Positions 1-6,385 of a DNA stretch of 64,000 nucleotides are shown here, piece after piece; positions within the stretch are counted from its first letter, which is position 1; every line of letters begins with the position of its first letter. Where the stretch lies: contig CP063163.1 of assembly GCA_014960805.1 (NCBI GenBank), positions 1,496,001 through 1,560,000 of the forward strand, in the 5' to 3' direction. Made by a program: the position numbers and the translations under genes. This DNA comes from Cytobacillus suaedae (GTDB lineage Bacteria > Bacillota > Bacilli > Bacillales > Bacillaceae_L). The notes beneath the pieces were generated by a model, which had not been told where the DNA came from, made no database searches, and saw only the letters and a program-made list of their open reading frames with translations.

Positions 1-273
1 GTTATGCATGCTCGTCTTAATATCGAAGGCAGCAATGTAATGTTTTCAGATACGTTCCCTGGTTCACCGTATACGGTTGGAAACAACATAAGCCTAGCTT
101 ATCATTCTTTTGACGCGGACAAACTTCAATCTGTCTTTAATCGACTTCAAGAAGATGGAACGGTAGGCATGGAGCTTCAAGAAACCTTTTGGGCAAAGCT
201 CTATGGGCAAGTTACCGATAAATTCGGCACAATCTGGCAGTTGAATCTTAATAACGAAGAAACAGCTTACTAA
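1..273 (+). CDS. VOC/PhnB-like protein, C-terminal part
   Basis: The reading frame is open at the left edge of the window, so the gene begins outside it; the ATG at position 4 is probably internal. The 90 visible residues look like the C-terminal half of a PhnB/YjdN-type vicinal-oxygen-chelate (glyoxalase-fold) protein: a segment running from SLAYHSFDADKLQSVF through GTVGMELQETFWAKLYGQ to DKFGTIWQLNL. These proteins are small cytosolic dimers of mostly unknown substrate. The family assignment rests on the typical 'FW...YG...D.FG..W' ending. No function beyond the fold can be given. Confidence 0.7.
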   Translation, partial: VMHARLNIEGSNVMFSDTFPGSPYTVGNNISLAYHSFDADKLQSVFNRLQEDGTVGMELQETFWAKLYGQVTDKFGTIWQLNLNNEETAY

Positions 274-677
274 TAGTTAAATTAAATAGGTTACTTTATT
301 AACAATTACCCGTTCGGCTGGGAAGTAAATTATATCAAATTCATAATATTTAGAGGTCCAACTTGCTCTGCAATTTGTACCTCTATTTTTGTTGTTATAA
401 AAGAGAAAAATTTTACCCGTAGAAATGTATTTTAAATTGCTAAAGGTGTAGTTTAAGTACATCTCTTCAGACACGTATTGATAAGTCTAAACTTAAAGCA
501 GAAACCCAACAACAAATGGTTTGTAAATAACGGTCTTATTTTACAACAAGTTTGTATGTTGACAAATGATACTACTATGTATTACTATATACCATTAGTA
601 AGTAATACTGAATATCAGTGTCACACAATACCGGAGTGCTGATTAAAATAGAATGAACTAAAAATGGGGGTGAATTT
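274..677. other. Intergenic region with padR promoter
   Basis: About 400 bases without a convincing gene. A minus-strand frame at 277-474 begins with GTG and lacks a ribosome site. The right part holds the promoter and putative operator of the PadR gene, listed separately. Nothing else was recognised. Confidence 0.5.
559..616 (+). promoter_or_regulatory. padR promoter and putative PadR operator
   Basis: TTGACA at 559-564 and TACTAT at 583-588 (18-bp spacer) form a sigma-A-like promoter. An inverted repeat, GTATTACT (579-586) and AGTAATAC (601-608), overlaps the -10 box and the likely start of transcription, as expected for autorepression. The 20-bp stretch 597-616 is repeated exactly at 1439-1458, downstream of the operon. 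Assignment to PadR is inference from position. Confidence 0.55.
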
Positions 678-1019
678 TTGGAAAATATCACGGAAATGCT
701 TAAAGGGGTGCTTGAGGGGTGTGTGCTTGAAATCATCAGCCGTGGCGAAACTTATGGCTATGAAATCACGCAACAGCTTCGAGAACTTGGCTTCACTGAC
801 GTAGTAGAAGGAACTGTTTATACGATTACAATAAGGCTTGAGAAAAACAATCTAGTGGACATCGAAAAAAAGCCATCCACTATGGGGCCACCTAGAAAAT
901 TTTATACACTTAACCCAGCAGGTCAAAAGCAACTTGAAGTATTTTGGACAAAATGGGAATTCGTTTCTAGTAAGATAAACGAACTCAAAACTAAAGATAT
1001 CAAAAGGAGAGAAGTATAA
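678..1019 (+). CDS. PadR family transcriptional regulator
   Basis: A 113-aa protein with the winged-helix fold of PadR repressors: it opens with [20 protein letters not shown], followed by [17 protein letters not shown] (recognition region) and [16 protein letters not shown], ending in a short C-terminal helix typical of the small PadR-s2 class. Translation starts at TTG 678 behind a GGGGGTG site at 665-671. It overlaps the next gene by one base (TAATG), so the two are co-translated. PadR proteins bind DNA as dimers and usually repress a neighbouring membrane, transport or stress gene in response to a small molecule; the usual partner of this type is DUF1048, as here. Inducer unknown. Confidence 0.88.
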   Translation: MENITEMLKGVLEGCVLEIISRGETYGYEITQQLRELGFTDVVEGTVYTITIRLEKNNLVDIEKKPSTMGPPRKFYTLNPAGQKQLEVFWTKWEFVSSKINELKTKDIKRREV

Positions 1020-1357
1020 TGAGTTTTTTAGAAAAAATCATTGGAAGTCTAGAAGATAAGCGAGAATGGAAGGCTATGGAGGCTCGTGCAAAAGCACTTC
1101 CAAGTGAGTACCTTAGTGCTTACAATGCTATCCAACAATACATGTGGACGACTAGTGGCCTTACTGACTGGAAGGAAACCAGCCGTATCTTTGGAGGTCT
1201 TATCGATCTTTTCGAGGAAGGTGCAGCCGATGGAAAGAAAGTCACTGATCTCACGGGTGAGGATGTGGCCGCTTTTTGCGACGAACTAGTAAAGGACACG
1301 AAAACTTGGAAAGACAAATATCGCGAGAAGTTGAACGATAAGATTGGGAAAGAGTAA
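1019..1357 (+). CDS. DUF1048 family protein
   Basis: A 112-aa, charged, all-helical cytosolic protein starting [20 protein letters not shown]. It belongs to the DUF1048 family, short helical proteins commonly encoded directly after a small PadR regulator in Bacilli and other Firmicutes. The start codon shares one base with the padR stop. No catalytic motif or membrane segment is visible. Its role is not established; tight coupling to the regulator suggests it acts in the same response, perhaps as a regulator partner. The sequence ends without a strong terminator directly after it. Confidence 0.82.
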   Translation: MSFLEKIIGSLEDKREWKAMEARAKALPSEYLSAYNAIQQYMWTTSGLTDWKETSRIFGGLIDLFEEGAADGKKVTDLTGEDVAAFCDELVKDTKTWKDKYREKLNDKIGKE

Positions 1358-1438
1358 ATTCAATAGAGAATATCGACTGAATAGATGATGATTAATGCGA
1401 ATGGCTAATTACCTGTTCAGTAATTTTTTTATATCAGT

Positions 1439-1458
1439 AGTAAGTAATACTGAATATC
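1439..1458 (+). repeat. Second copy of putative PadR operator
   Basis: These 20 bases are identical to 597-616 in front of padR. Extended by four bases to the left they form an inverted repeat, CAGTA (1435-1439) and TACTG (1448-1452). The copy lies after the DUF1048 gene and about 45 bases before a possible structured RNA (1503-1613). No coding gene follows for more than 500 bases. Confidence 0.6.
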
Positions 1459-1502
1459 TGTAACACTAAATAGTTGAGTTATAAGAAAATTTCCTAGCTT
1501 CA

Positions 1503-1613
1503 CAAGGCTCTTGACAGGATGATTATTTAACTTTGTTGAACGTGAGCAACTAGCTTACCTATAGGACAAAGCCTTATAATCTCAGGATTTCTCAAGCAGC
1601 CTTGTTTTTTTTT
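1503..1613 (+). ncRNA. Candidate structured RNA ending in a terminator
   Basis: A 12-bp stem with one bulge (1503-1514 with 1592-1604) encloses about 77 bases and is followed directly by nine T's (1605-1613). Inside, CTTTGT (1531-1536) can pair with ACAAAG (1566-1571), and GTTG (1535-1538) with CAAC (1547-1550), as alternative or stacked pairings. The shape is that of a small RNA with its own intrinsic terminator, or of a long terminator. It does not match a riboswitch class I know, and the next gene starts 400 bases later. Purely structural inference. Confidence 0.35.
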
Positions 1614-1945
1614 ATAGAGGAAACATCTCTATTCCTATAAAATTGTAAGAAGAAACCAAACATATATTTGACCATGCCACTATATTATACTTTAAAATGT
1701 TAAGAGTATTTTCGAACCCTTCTATTAATAGTAATAAGGTTTTTTTAGATTGGATAAACAAGGTTGATTAGAGCTCTTTTTCTTTTTAACTATAATACTA
1801 ATATTTGGATGGAATTAACAGGGAGTGAGTTTTAAAGAATTTATTTTTGTTTTAAATTCCTACTAAAATTATAAGGATTATTTATTCAAATAGAATCAAT
1901 GTTTTCTCGAAAAAATAATTGGATTTTCTATACTTTTATTCATAC
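1614..1945. other. AT-rich intergenic region
   Basis: Very AT-rich sequence between the candidate RNA and the tcyP promoter. No open reading frame with a ribosome site, no clear inverted repeat and no tRNA was seen. Confidence 0.4.
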
Positions 1946-2003
1946 TTGACTTATAGGAATTGTAGTATTATAGTTATTTTTACAATAAGTACATAAAGGG
2001 GGA
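1946..2003 (+). promoter_or_regulatory. tcyP promoter and ribosome site
   Basis: TTGACT (1946-1951) and TATAGT (1969-1974) with a 17-bp spacer make a good sigma-A promoter. The ribosome site AAAGGGGGA lies at 1995-2003, nine bases before the ATG. The spacer contains TAGGAAT, reminiscent of half of a CymR (cysteine-metabolism repressor) site, but a full operator was not demonstrated. Confidence 0.6.
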
Positions 2004-2012
2004 ATTTTCCAA

Positions 2013-3398
2013 ATGAATACTGTTCTATTAGTAGTTAATATTGCAGTTATGATTTTATTAGTAGCAGCTCTATTCTTTATGCAAAAGAAACATGTATCAT
2101 TTTCTAAACGTGTTTTTTCTGCATTAGGGATTGGGATTGTTTTTGGTTTTGCTTTACAACTTATTTATGGTGCAGGATCCGAAATTATAAAGGGATCTGT
2201 TGATTGGTTTAATATAGTTGGGGTAGGGTATGTTAAACTACTCCAAATGGTTGTTATGCCACTTGTATTCATTTCAATAATTGCCGCATTTACAAAAATG
2301 AAACTATCCAATAATATTGGAAAAATCAGTGGATTAATTATTAGTATTCTAGTAGGAACGACTGCGATTGCTGCCGCTGTTGCAATTGTGGTTACACTTG
2401 CATTTAATCTTGAAGCAGTTGAAATTCCACAGGGTGATGCGGAAGCTTCACGAGGTGAATACTTAGAACAAAGATTTACTGAAATTGAAAATCGGACGTT
2501 ACCACAACAAGTATTAGATTTATTACCTGCAAATCCTTTCTTAGATTTTACAGGTGCAAGACCGACTTCAACAATTGCTGTAGTTATTTTTGCAGCATTT
2601 ATTGGTTTGGCATTCTTAGGAGTTAGAAGAAAAAAGTCTGAGCATGCAGAGTTATTTGCTAAAATAGTAGATGCTTTCTATAGCATTATCATGCGAGTTG
2701 TAACTTTAATTCTAAGATTAACACCTTATGGTGTATTGGCGCTTATGACAAGAGTAACTGCTACAAGTGATTACACTGCGATTATGAAGCTAGGAAAATT
2801 CGTAGTAGCTTCCTATGTTGCTCTGGCTATTGTATTTATTATTCATTTATTACTAATTACACTATCTGGCTTAAATCCAGTGACATATGTAAAAAAAGCG
2901 ATACCAGTTCTAACTTTTGCTTTTACATCGAGAACAAGTGCTGGAGCACTACCTTTGAATATTAAAACTCAAACAAAAGATTTAGGGGTTTCAGAGGGAA
3001 TTGCTAACTTCGCAGGTTCATTTGGGCTATCAATTGGTCAAAATGGTTGTGCGGGTGTATATCCAGCGATGCTTGCAGTTATGATTGCTCCAACTGTAGG
3101 TATTAATCCCTTAAACCCTGGGTTTTTAGCAACACTAATTGTAATTGTTGCAATTAGCTCATTTGGTGTAGCGGGAGTTGGTGGGGGAGCAACCTTCGCA
3201 GCAATACTAGTTTTATCTGCAATGGATCTACCTGTTGCTCTAGCTGGACTATTAATCTCTGTTGAGCCACTGATTGATATGGGTCGTACAGCTGTTAATG
3301 TAAGCGGAAGTATGACAGCAGGAGTATTAACAAGTAGAGCTACAAATGAATTAGATACTTCAGTTTATTCAGAGACAACACAACAGCTTGAAGCATAA
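2013..3398 (+). CDS. tcyP: L-cystine symporter TcyP
   Basis: A 461-aa polytopic membrane protein of the dicarboxylate/amino acid:cation symporter (SDF) family, of the TcyP (YhcL) branch that imports L-cystine in Bacillus. It has an N-terminal hydrophobic helix, the conserved VVMPLVFISIIAAFTKM segment, the re-entrant-loop region TFAFTSRTSAGALPLNIKTQ, the SFGLSIGQNGCAGVYPA segment and the substrate-site region DMGRTAVNVSGS near the C-terminus. Length matches TcyP (about 460 aa). The gene is monocistronic, with its own promoter and a strong terminator. In B. subtilis tcyP is repressed by CymR when cysteine is plentiful; control here is inferred only by analogy. Confidence 0.92.
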   Translation: MNTVLLVVNIAVMILLVAALFFMQKKHVSFSKRVFSALGIGIVFGFALQLIYGAGSEIIKGSVDWFNIVGVGYVKLLQMVVMPLVFISIIAAFTKMKLSNNIGKISGLIISILVGTTAIAAAVAIVVTLAFNLEAVEIPQGDAEASRGEYLEQRFTEIENRTLPQQVLDLLPANPFLDFTGARPTSTIAVVIFAAFIGLAFLGVRRKKSEHAELFAKIVDAFYSIIMRVVTLILRLTPYGVLALMTRVTATSDYTAIMKLGKFVVASYVALAIVFIIHLLLITLSGLNPVTYVKKAIPVLTFAFTSRTSAGALPLNIKTQTKDLGVSEGIANFAGSFGLSIGQNGCAGVYPAMLAVMIAPTVGINPLNPGFLATLIVIVAISSFGVAGVGGGATFAAILVLSAMDLPVALAGLLISVEPLIDMGRTAVNVSGSMTAGVLTSRATNELDTSVYSETTQQLEA

Positions 3399-3419
3399 AT
3401 AATGAGAATAAATGTATTT

Positions 3420-3452
3420 AGGGGTGTTCCTACTAGGGACACCCCTTTTTTC
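3420..3452 (+). terminator. tcyP terminator
   Basis: The stem AGGGGTGTCC-like arm pairs with GGACACCCCT around a short loop and is followed by six T's, 22 bases after the tcyP stop codon. Confidence 0.85.
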
Positions 3453-3646
3453 GAGAAAGATCTTCTCACTTGTTTATCAGTACAAGAGACTTACAAATGC
3501 TAGGCCGGATATCTATTAAAATGATACATAAAACAAAGGATGATTCCAGAAAAAACGGTACTCTCCCTAATCATTACTAAGTTCTACATCTCCACCCTCA
3601 GGAATATATAGTATACGAGAATAATAGGACTGGGGAGGTTGGGATT

Positions 3647-4072
3647 ATGCAATATTATTATGGAAATCAGATGCCGCTGCGTGTTCTTGACGAGGCTGAG
3701 TTTTGGAAGCACCAAGAAGAGGAACATACTGTTGTTATTCGGGAGCTTGTAGGAAATCTTGAACAGAAGTATGTGGAAGCTTTAAAGGAATGGGAGAAAG
3801 CCTTTGCTACCACACATCAACAAGTGATAAGGTATGTTGAAACAGTCAATCGTTCACAAGGGCAAGTTTCTCAGGCACTTTACCAAGATATCCTGCAGCT
3901 TGTTACCTTTTGCCTGCAGCAGAGCCAACAATTTATTAATTTCTGCCGAATGCTGATAGAAGAAAGTGAACCAATCAGCACAAATCCAACAGCTAAAGTT
4001 GTTTTGCACCATATTATCGTAGAATCAGAATATTTTATCGGAGTTGCCCAAACGATTTTATATCAGAAGTAA
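3647..4072 (+). CDS. DUF2935-like helical protein
   Basis: A 141-aa, all-helical, cytosolic protein. The opening VLDEAEFWKHQEEEHTVVIRE resembles one repeat of DUF2935, a ferritin-like four-helix domain of Bacilli in which an 'E..FW...H..H' pattern supplies putative metal ligands. It is about half the size of the usual two-repeat family members; a longer homologue lies at 54375-55073. The gene stands alone, with GGGGAGG upstream and a terminator downstream. Function unknown; metal binding is only a possibility suggested by the spaced His/Glu residues. Confidence 0.6.
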   Translation: MQYYYGNQMPLRVLDEAEFWKHQEEEHTVVIRELVGNLEQKYVEALKEWEKAFATTHQQVIRYVETVNRSQGQVSQALYQDILQLVTFCLQQSQQFINFCRMLIEESEPISTNPTAKVVLHHIIVESEYFIGVAQTILYQK

Positions 4073-4109
4073 CAGGGGAGAACTTAATGCAGAGACCTTC
4101 CCATGATCG

Positions 4110-4136
4110 GAGCTCACTATTACTGGGCTCTTTTTT
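4110..4136 (+). terminator. Terminator of the DUF2935-like gene
   Basis: GAGCTCA (4110-4116) pairs with TGGGCTC (4124-4130, one G-T pair), followed by six T's. Confidence 0.75.
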
Positions 4137-4162
4137 GTATTTAGATTTTCTTTATAAGAACA

Positions 4163-4274
4163 CGAGTATTTCCTTTAGTTAGACGAAAAAAAGTGTACAA
4201 ACTACGAATAAATCATATAGAAGCGCGAGTATTTCAAGAGTAAAGCGAGAATATAGCTCCAATTAACGAATAAG
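4163..4274. repeat. CGA-phased dispersed repeat, copy A
   Basis: Six subunits begin with CGA at 4163, 4184, 4205, 4226, 4246 and 4267, giving spacings of 21, 21, 21, 20 and 21 bp. Subunit beginnings read CGAGTATTT, CGAAAAAAA, CGAATAAAT, CGAGTATTT, CGAGAATAT, CGAATAAG. Three further copies with the same spacing lie at 6210, 15120 and 22363. This copy lies between convergent genes. It has no sustained coding potential. Confidence 0.85.
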
Positions 4275-4473
4275 TCCTATATCAATAGATCGATCTTGAT
4301 AAAAGATCCAAAAAAGTCCTCATATTAACCCACATTTGTACTTGTAACCTAATTAGTAACTTCAACTTGAAGGGTAATGTTCATCTCTTAACCAAAAATT
4401 AATAAAAAATATTCCAATATTTAGCTAAAAATAATGGAAGGCAGTTTTGGAAGAATTTATACTAGTTGGAGGA

Positions 4474-5022
4474 TTAGTTATCAAACGCCCATAGTAACTG
4501 GTTAATATGAACTTTTAATCCTTCTTCTAATTCAGTTGCTTTTAACTTTCCACCTGTTGCTGTTTCAAAGAATGCAGCTTGTTCTGCACGATAGATATCA
4601 AGCTCTGCTAATGCTTGGTCTTTAGCAGTCTGATCATTGGCAGCTGTTGCCTTAACATAATCAACGAAATAGCCAATGTGACTACTCCATATTTCCTTAA
4701 ATTGTGCTCCACCAGCTTCACCATATACCGATGCTACTGCTGCAGATAATCCTTCTGTGTTTTCATTAAGTGCTCCTGCGACTGCTTCAAAATCTTCACT
4801 TCCATCAATCCCTTTTTGCATTGCTACAACTGCTAAGTACGCATGCTCCGATAAAAGTGCATCAAGTGCTGCACGTAAATCCGATGCTGGTGTTGATATT
4901 GAAGGCACCTCCATACTGTGATGAGTTCCTCCTCCTTGACCATGTGCACTTACAAAGCTAGCTGATGGTAAAACGAGTGATAGACTAAGAGGAATGACAA
5001 TTAACGATTTTTTAATGTTCAT
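4474..5022 (-). CDS. Secreted helical domain protein (single repeat)
   Basis: A 182-aa protein with a clear N-terminal signal peptide (basic MNIKK, hydrophobic core to about residue 24, cleavage near SFVSAHG). The mature part, from ASDLRAALDALLSEHAYLAV through IWSSHIGYFVDYVKA to VHINQLLWAFDN, matches a helical repeat found several times in long Bacillus secreted proteins often labelled 'copper amine oxidase'. Those proteins continue after the INQL..AFD segment; this one stops there, so it is a one-repeat or shortened form. His/Met-rich stretches (GTHHSMEV) could bind metal. It lies near a large multicopper oxidase but is not in an operon with it. Function not known. Confidence 0.7.
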   Translation of the reverse strand: MNIKKSLIVIPLSLSLVLPSASFVSAHGQGGGTHHSMEVPSISTPASDLRAALDALLSEHAYLAVVAMQKGIDGSEDFEAVAGALNENTEGLSAAVASVYGEAGGAQFKEIWSSHIGYFVDYVKATAANDQTAKDQALAELDIYRAEQAAFFETATGGKLKATELEEGLKVHINQLLWAFDN

Positions 5023-5039
5023 AGATTTTTTCTCCCTTT

Positions 5040-5091
5040 CCTATATGGATTGTTTTTTGAATTCATATAGGCTAACGAAGAGGATCGTTAG
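5040..5091. promoter_or_regulatory. Two inverted repeats in the 5' region of the secreted protein gene
   Basis: CCTATATG (5040-5047) pairs with CATATAGG (5064-5071), and directly beside it CTAACG (5072-5077) pairs with CGTTAG (5086-5091). Both are perfect and lie just upstream of the minus-strand start at 5022. They could be operators or leader hairpins; no regulator is identified. Confidence 0.4.
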
Positions 5092-5241
5092 TTAGATCAC
5101 TTTTTTTGAAAAAATTTTAAAAAAATGTTTTAGGGGTAATTTTTTGATTATTGAAGTATTCGAGATTTATGTTATTTATTATTTTGTCATCCTTATATCT
5201 TCTGTTTTATAAACTAGATTATTAAAAGGGAAGGTGATACA

Positions 5242-5502
5242 GTGGATAATTGTTTTGATTTAATTTCGGATGCTATTTTAATGAAGCCTAATAGTCATTC
5301 AAAACTTAAATTGGCCATTGAAAACTTAAGTACCGAAGAATGGTTTAGGGATTTATATAAAAATAAACACTATACGACTAGGATTTGGAACAACAAGGAT
5401 ATTAAGAAAATCCTTCTTAATCCAAGAAATGTGGAACTGATAAAAACCAATGAGAATCATACTAAGCTTTTTATTAAATTAGTGAAGAAAGAAGGACGAT
5501 GA
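5242..5502 (+). CDS. Small protein of unknown function
   Basis: An 86-aa, basic, soluble protein beginning at GTG 5242 behind AAGGGAAGGTG. It is predicted mostly helical and carries no recognised motif; Trp, Lys and Asn are frequent (EWFRDLYKNKHYTTRIWNNKDIKKILLNP). Codon use is like its neighbours. It is transcribed divergently from the secreted helical protein gene. I do not recognise the family. Confidence 0.6.
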   Translation: MDNCFDLISDAILMKPNSHSKLKLAIENLSTEEWFRDLYKNKHYTTRIWNNKDIKKILLNPRNVELIKTNENHTKLFIKLVKKEGR

Positions 5503-5622
5503 TGAAGTTTGCCAATTAACTAGCTCTGGTCTGTAAAATGTGAAGGATTATTTATGAAACCTTTCTGTCTTATCATCGTATTAGAATGTAATAAGTTGTT
5601 TTATCTTTAGGAGGGCGTCTTT

Positions 5623-6084
5623 TTGGAAAATCAAGTTGAGCATGTGAAAATTATCATCAAGAAGATTAGGGATGTTGTTAGTAAGCCAATTGTAAAAAAG
5701 CTAGATTTAGATAAATGTGAACGGATAGCTGAAAAGCTAGGGTCTTTTTCAAATAGTTGTGAGGAGTGTCAACAACAACTGGATGAACTAAAGAATCATT
5801 TCATTCAACTAGAAACCAATTTAGACAAACTTGCTTACCCTGTAGATAAAAAACATAAACAATTAATAAATCACATAGCTTCTCACTTGCAGAAAAAACA
5901 TAAGTTAGTGCAAGAGGGAACGTATCTTTCAATTTACATGTCGATAGGAATGAGTCTAGGAGTCGTTTTGGGGTTAACTTTATTTGAAAATATTGCAATG
6001 GGTATACCGCTTGGATTTGGAATAGGTATAGCAATTGGTGCTGGTTTAGACGCCGATGCTAAGAAAAAAGGAAAAACAATATAG
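5623..6084 (+). CDS. Membrane protein with glycine-zipper C-terminus
   Basis: A 153-aa protein from TTG 5623, with AGGAGGG at 5610-5616. Residues 1-100 form charged helices with coiled-coil character and two Cys residues close together (SCEECQQQ). Residues 103-145 are hydrophobic with regularly spaced glycines (GMSLGVVLGL and GIPLGFGIGIAIGAG), a glycine-zipper pair that likely makes two packed membrane helices. It ends in a short Lys-rich tail on the cytosolic side. Such proteins are common and uncharacterised in Bacillaceae. A strong hairpin follows the stop codon. Confidence 0.75.
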   Translation: MENQVEHVKIIIKKIRDVVSKPIVKKLDLDKCERIAEKLGSFSNSCEECQQQLDELKNHFIQLETNLDKLAYPVDKKHKQLINHIASHLQKKHKLVQEGTYLSIYMSIGMSLGVVLGLTLFENIAMGIPLGFGIGIAIGAGLDADAKKKGKTI

Positions 6085-6095
6085 TAAATAAATTT

Positions 6096-6129
6096 AGAAA
6101 GAGAAGACCTAAAAAGGACTTCTCTTTCT
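6096..6129 (+). terminator. Hairpin after the glycine-zipper gene
   Basis: An 11-bp perfect stem, AGAAAGAGAAG (6096-6106) with CTTCTCTTTCT (6119-6129), 12 bases after the stop. The T-run on the plus strand is short. Confidence 0.65.
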
Positions 6130-6143
6130 TACTTTGATACCTA

Positions 6144-6189
6144 ACATGATAAAAACTGTCACATTAAATGTTGTTAGATCGATGAGTAT
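6144..6189. repeat. Copy of the sequence upstream of the bceA-like gene
   Basis: These about 46 bases match 10417-10461, the operator/promoter region of the BceAB-like transporter, at roughly 39 positions with one gap. Here the putative BceR box is damaged (TGATAAAAACTGTCA instead of TGACA-AAAA-TGTCA). No gene starts downstream on the plus strand. Confidence 0.5.
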
Positions 6190-6209
6190 AGTCGGTTCCT
6201 GCACCAAAG

Positions 6210-6300
6210 CGAGAAAATAGATACACACCGCGAATAAATGAGAGAGAAGGGCGAGTATTTTAAGAGAAAGACGAGAATATGGCTGTAGACAACGAATAAA
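6210..6300. repeat. CGA-phased dispersed repeat, copy B
   Basis: CGA-initiated subunits at 6210, 6231, 6252, 6272 and 6293 (spacings 21, 21, 20, 21). It matches the last five subunits of copies A, C and D; the first subunit is missing. It lies between convergent genes. Confidence 0.82.
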
Positions 6301-6348
6301 ATTCATTCTTCATTTGAGTTTCCGTGGGGATTCAGCTTCGGAAACAGA

Positions 6349-6375
6349 TAAGGGGGACCATTAATAGCCCCCTTA
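6349..6375 (-). terminator. Terminator-like hairpin after the multicopper oxidase gene
   Basis: TAAGGGGG (6349-6356) and CCCCCTTA (6368-6375) form a perfect 8-bp GC-rich stem, about ten bases past the minus-strand stop codon. The following T-rich tract is modest. Confidence 0.6.
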
Positions 6376-6385
6376 GTAACAGTTC

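Noticed and set aside
277..474. 65-codon minus-strand frame
   Set aside because: Starts with GTG, has no ribosome site, and no recognisable protein features; at best a gene relic.
6109..6306. Minus-strand frame with a product similar to that of 15059-15241
   Set aside because: The similarity comes from the CGA-phased repeat shared by both places, not from a protein family; neither has a ribosome site.
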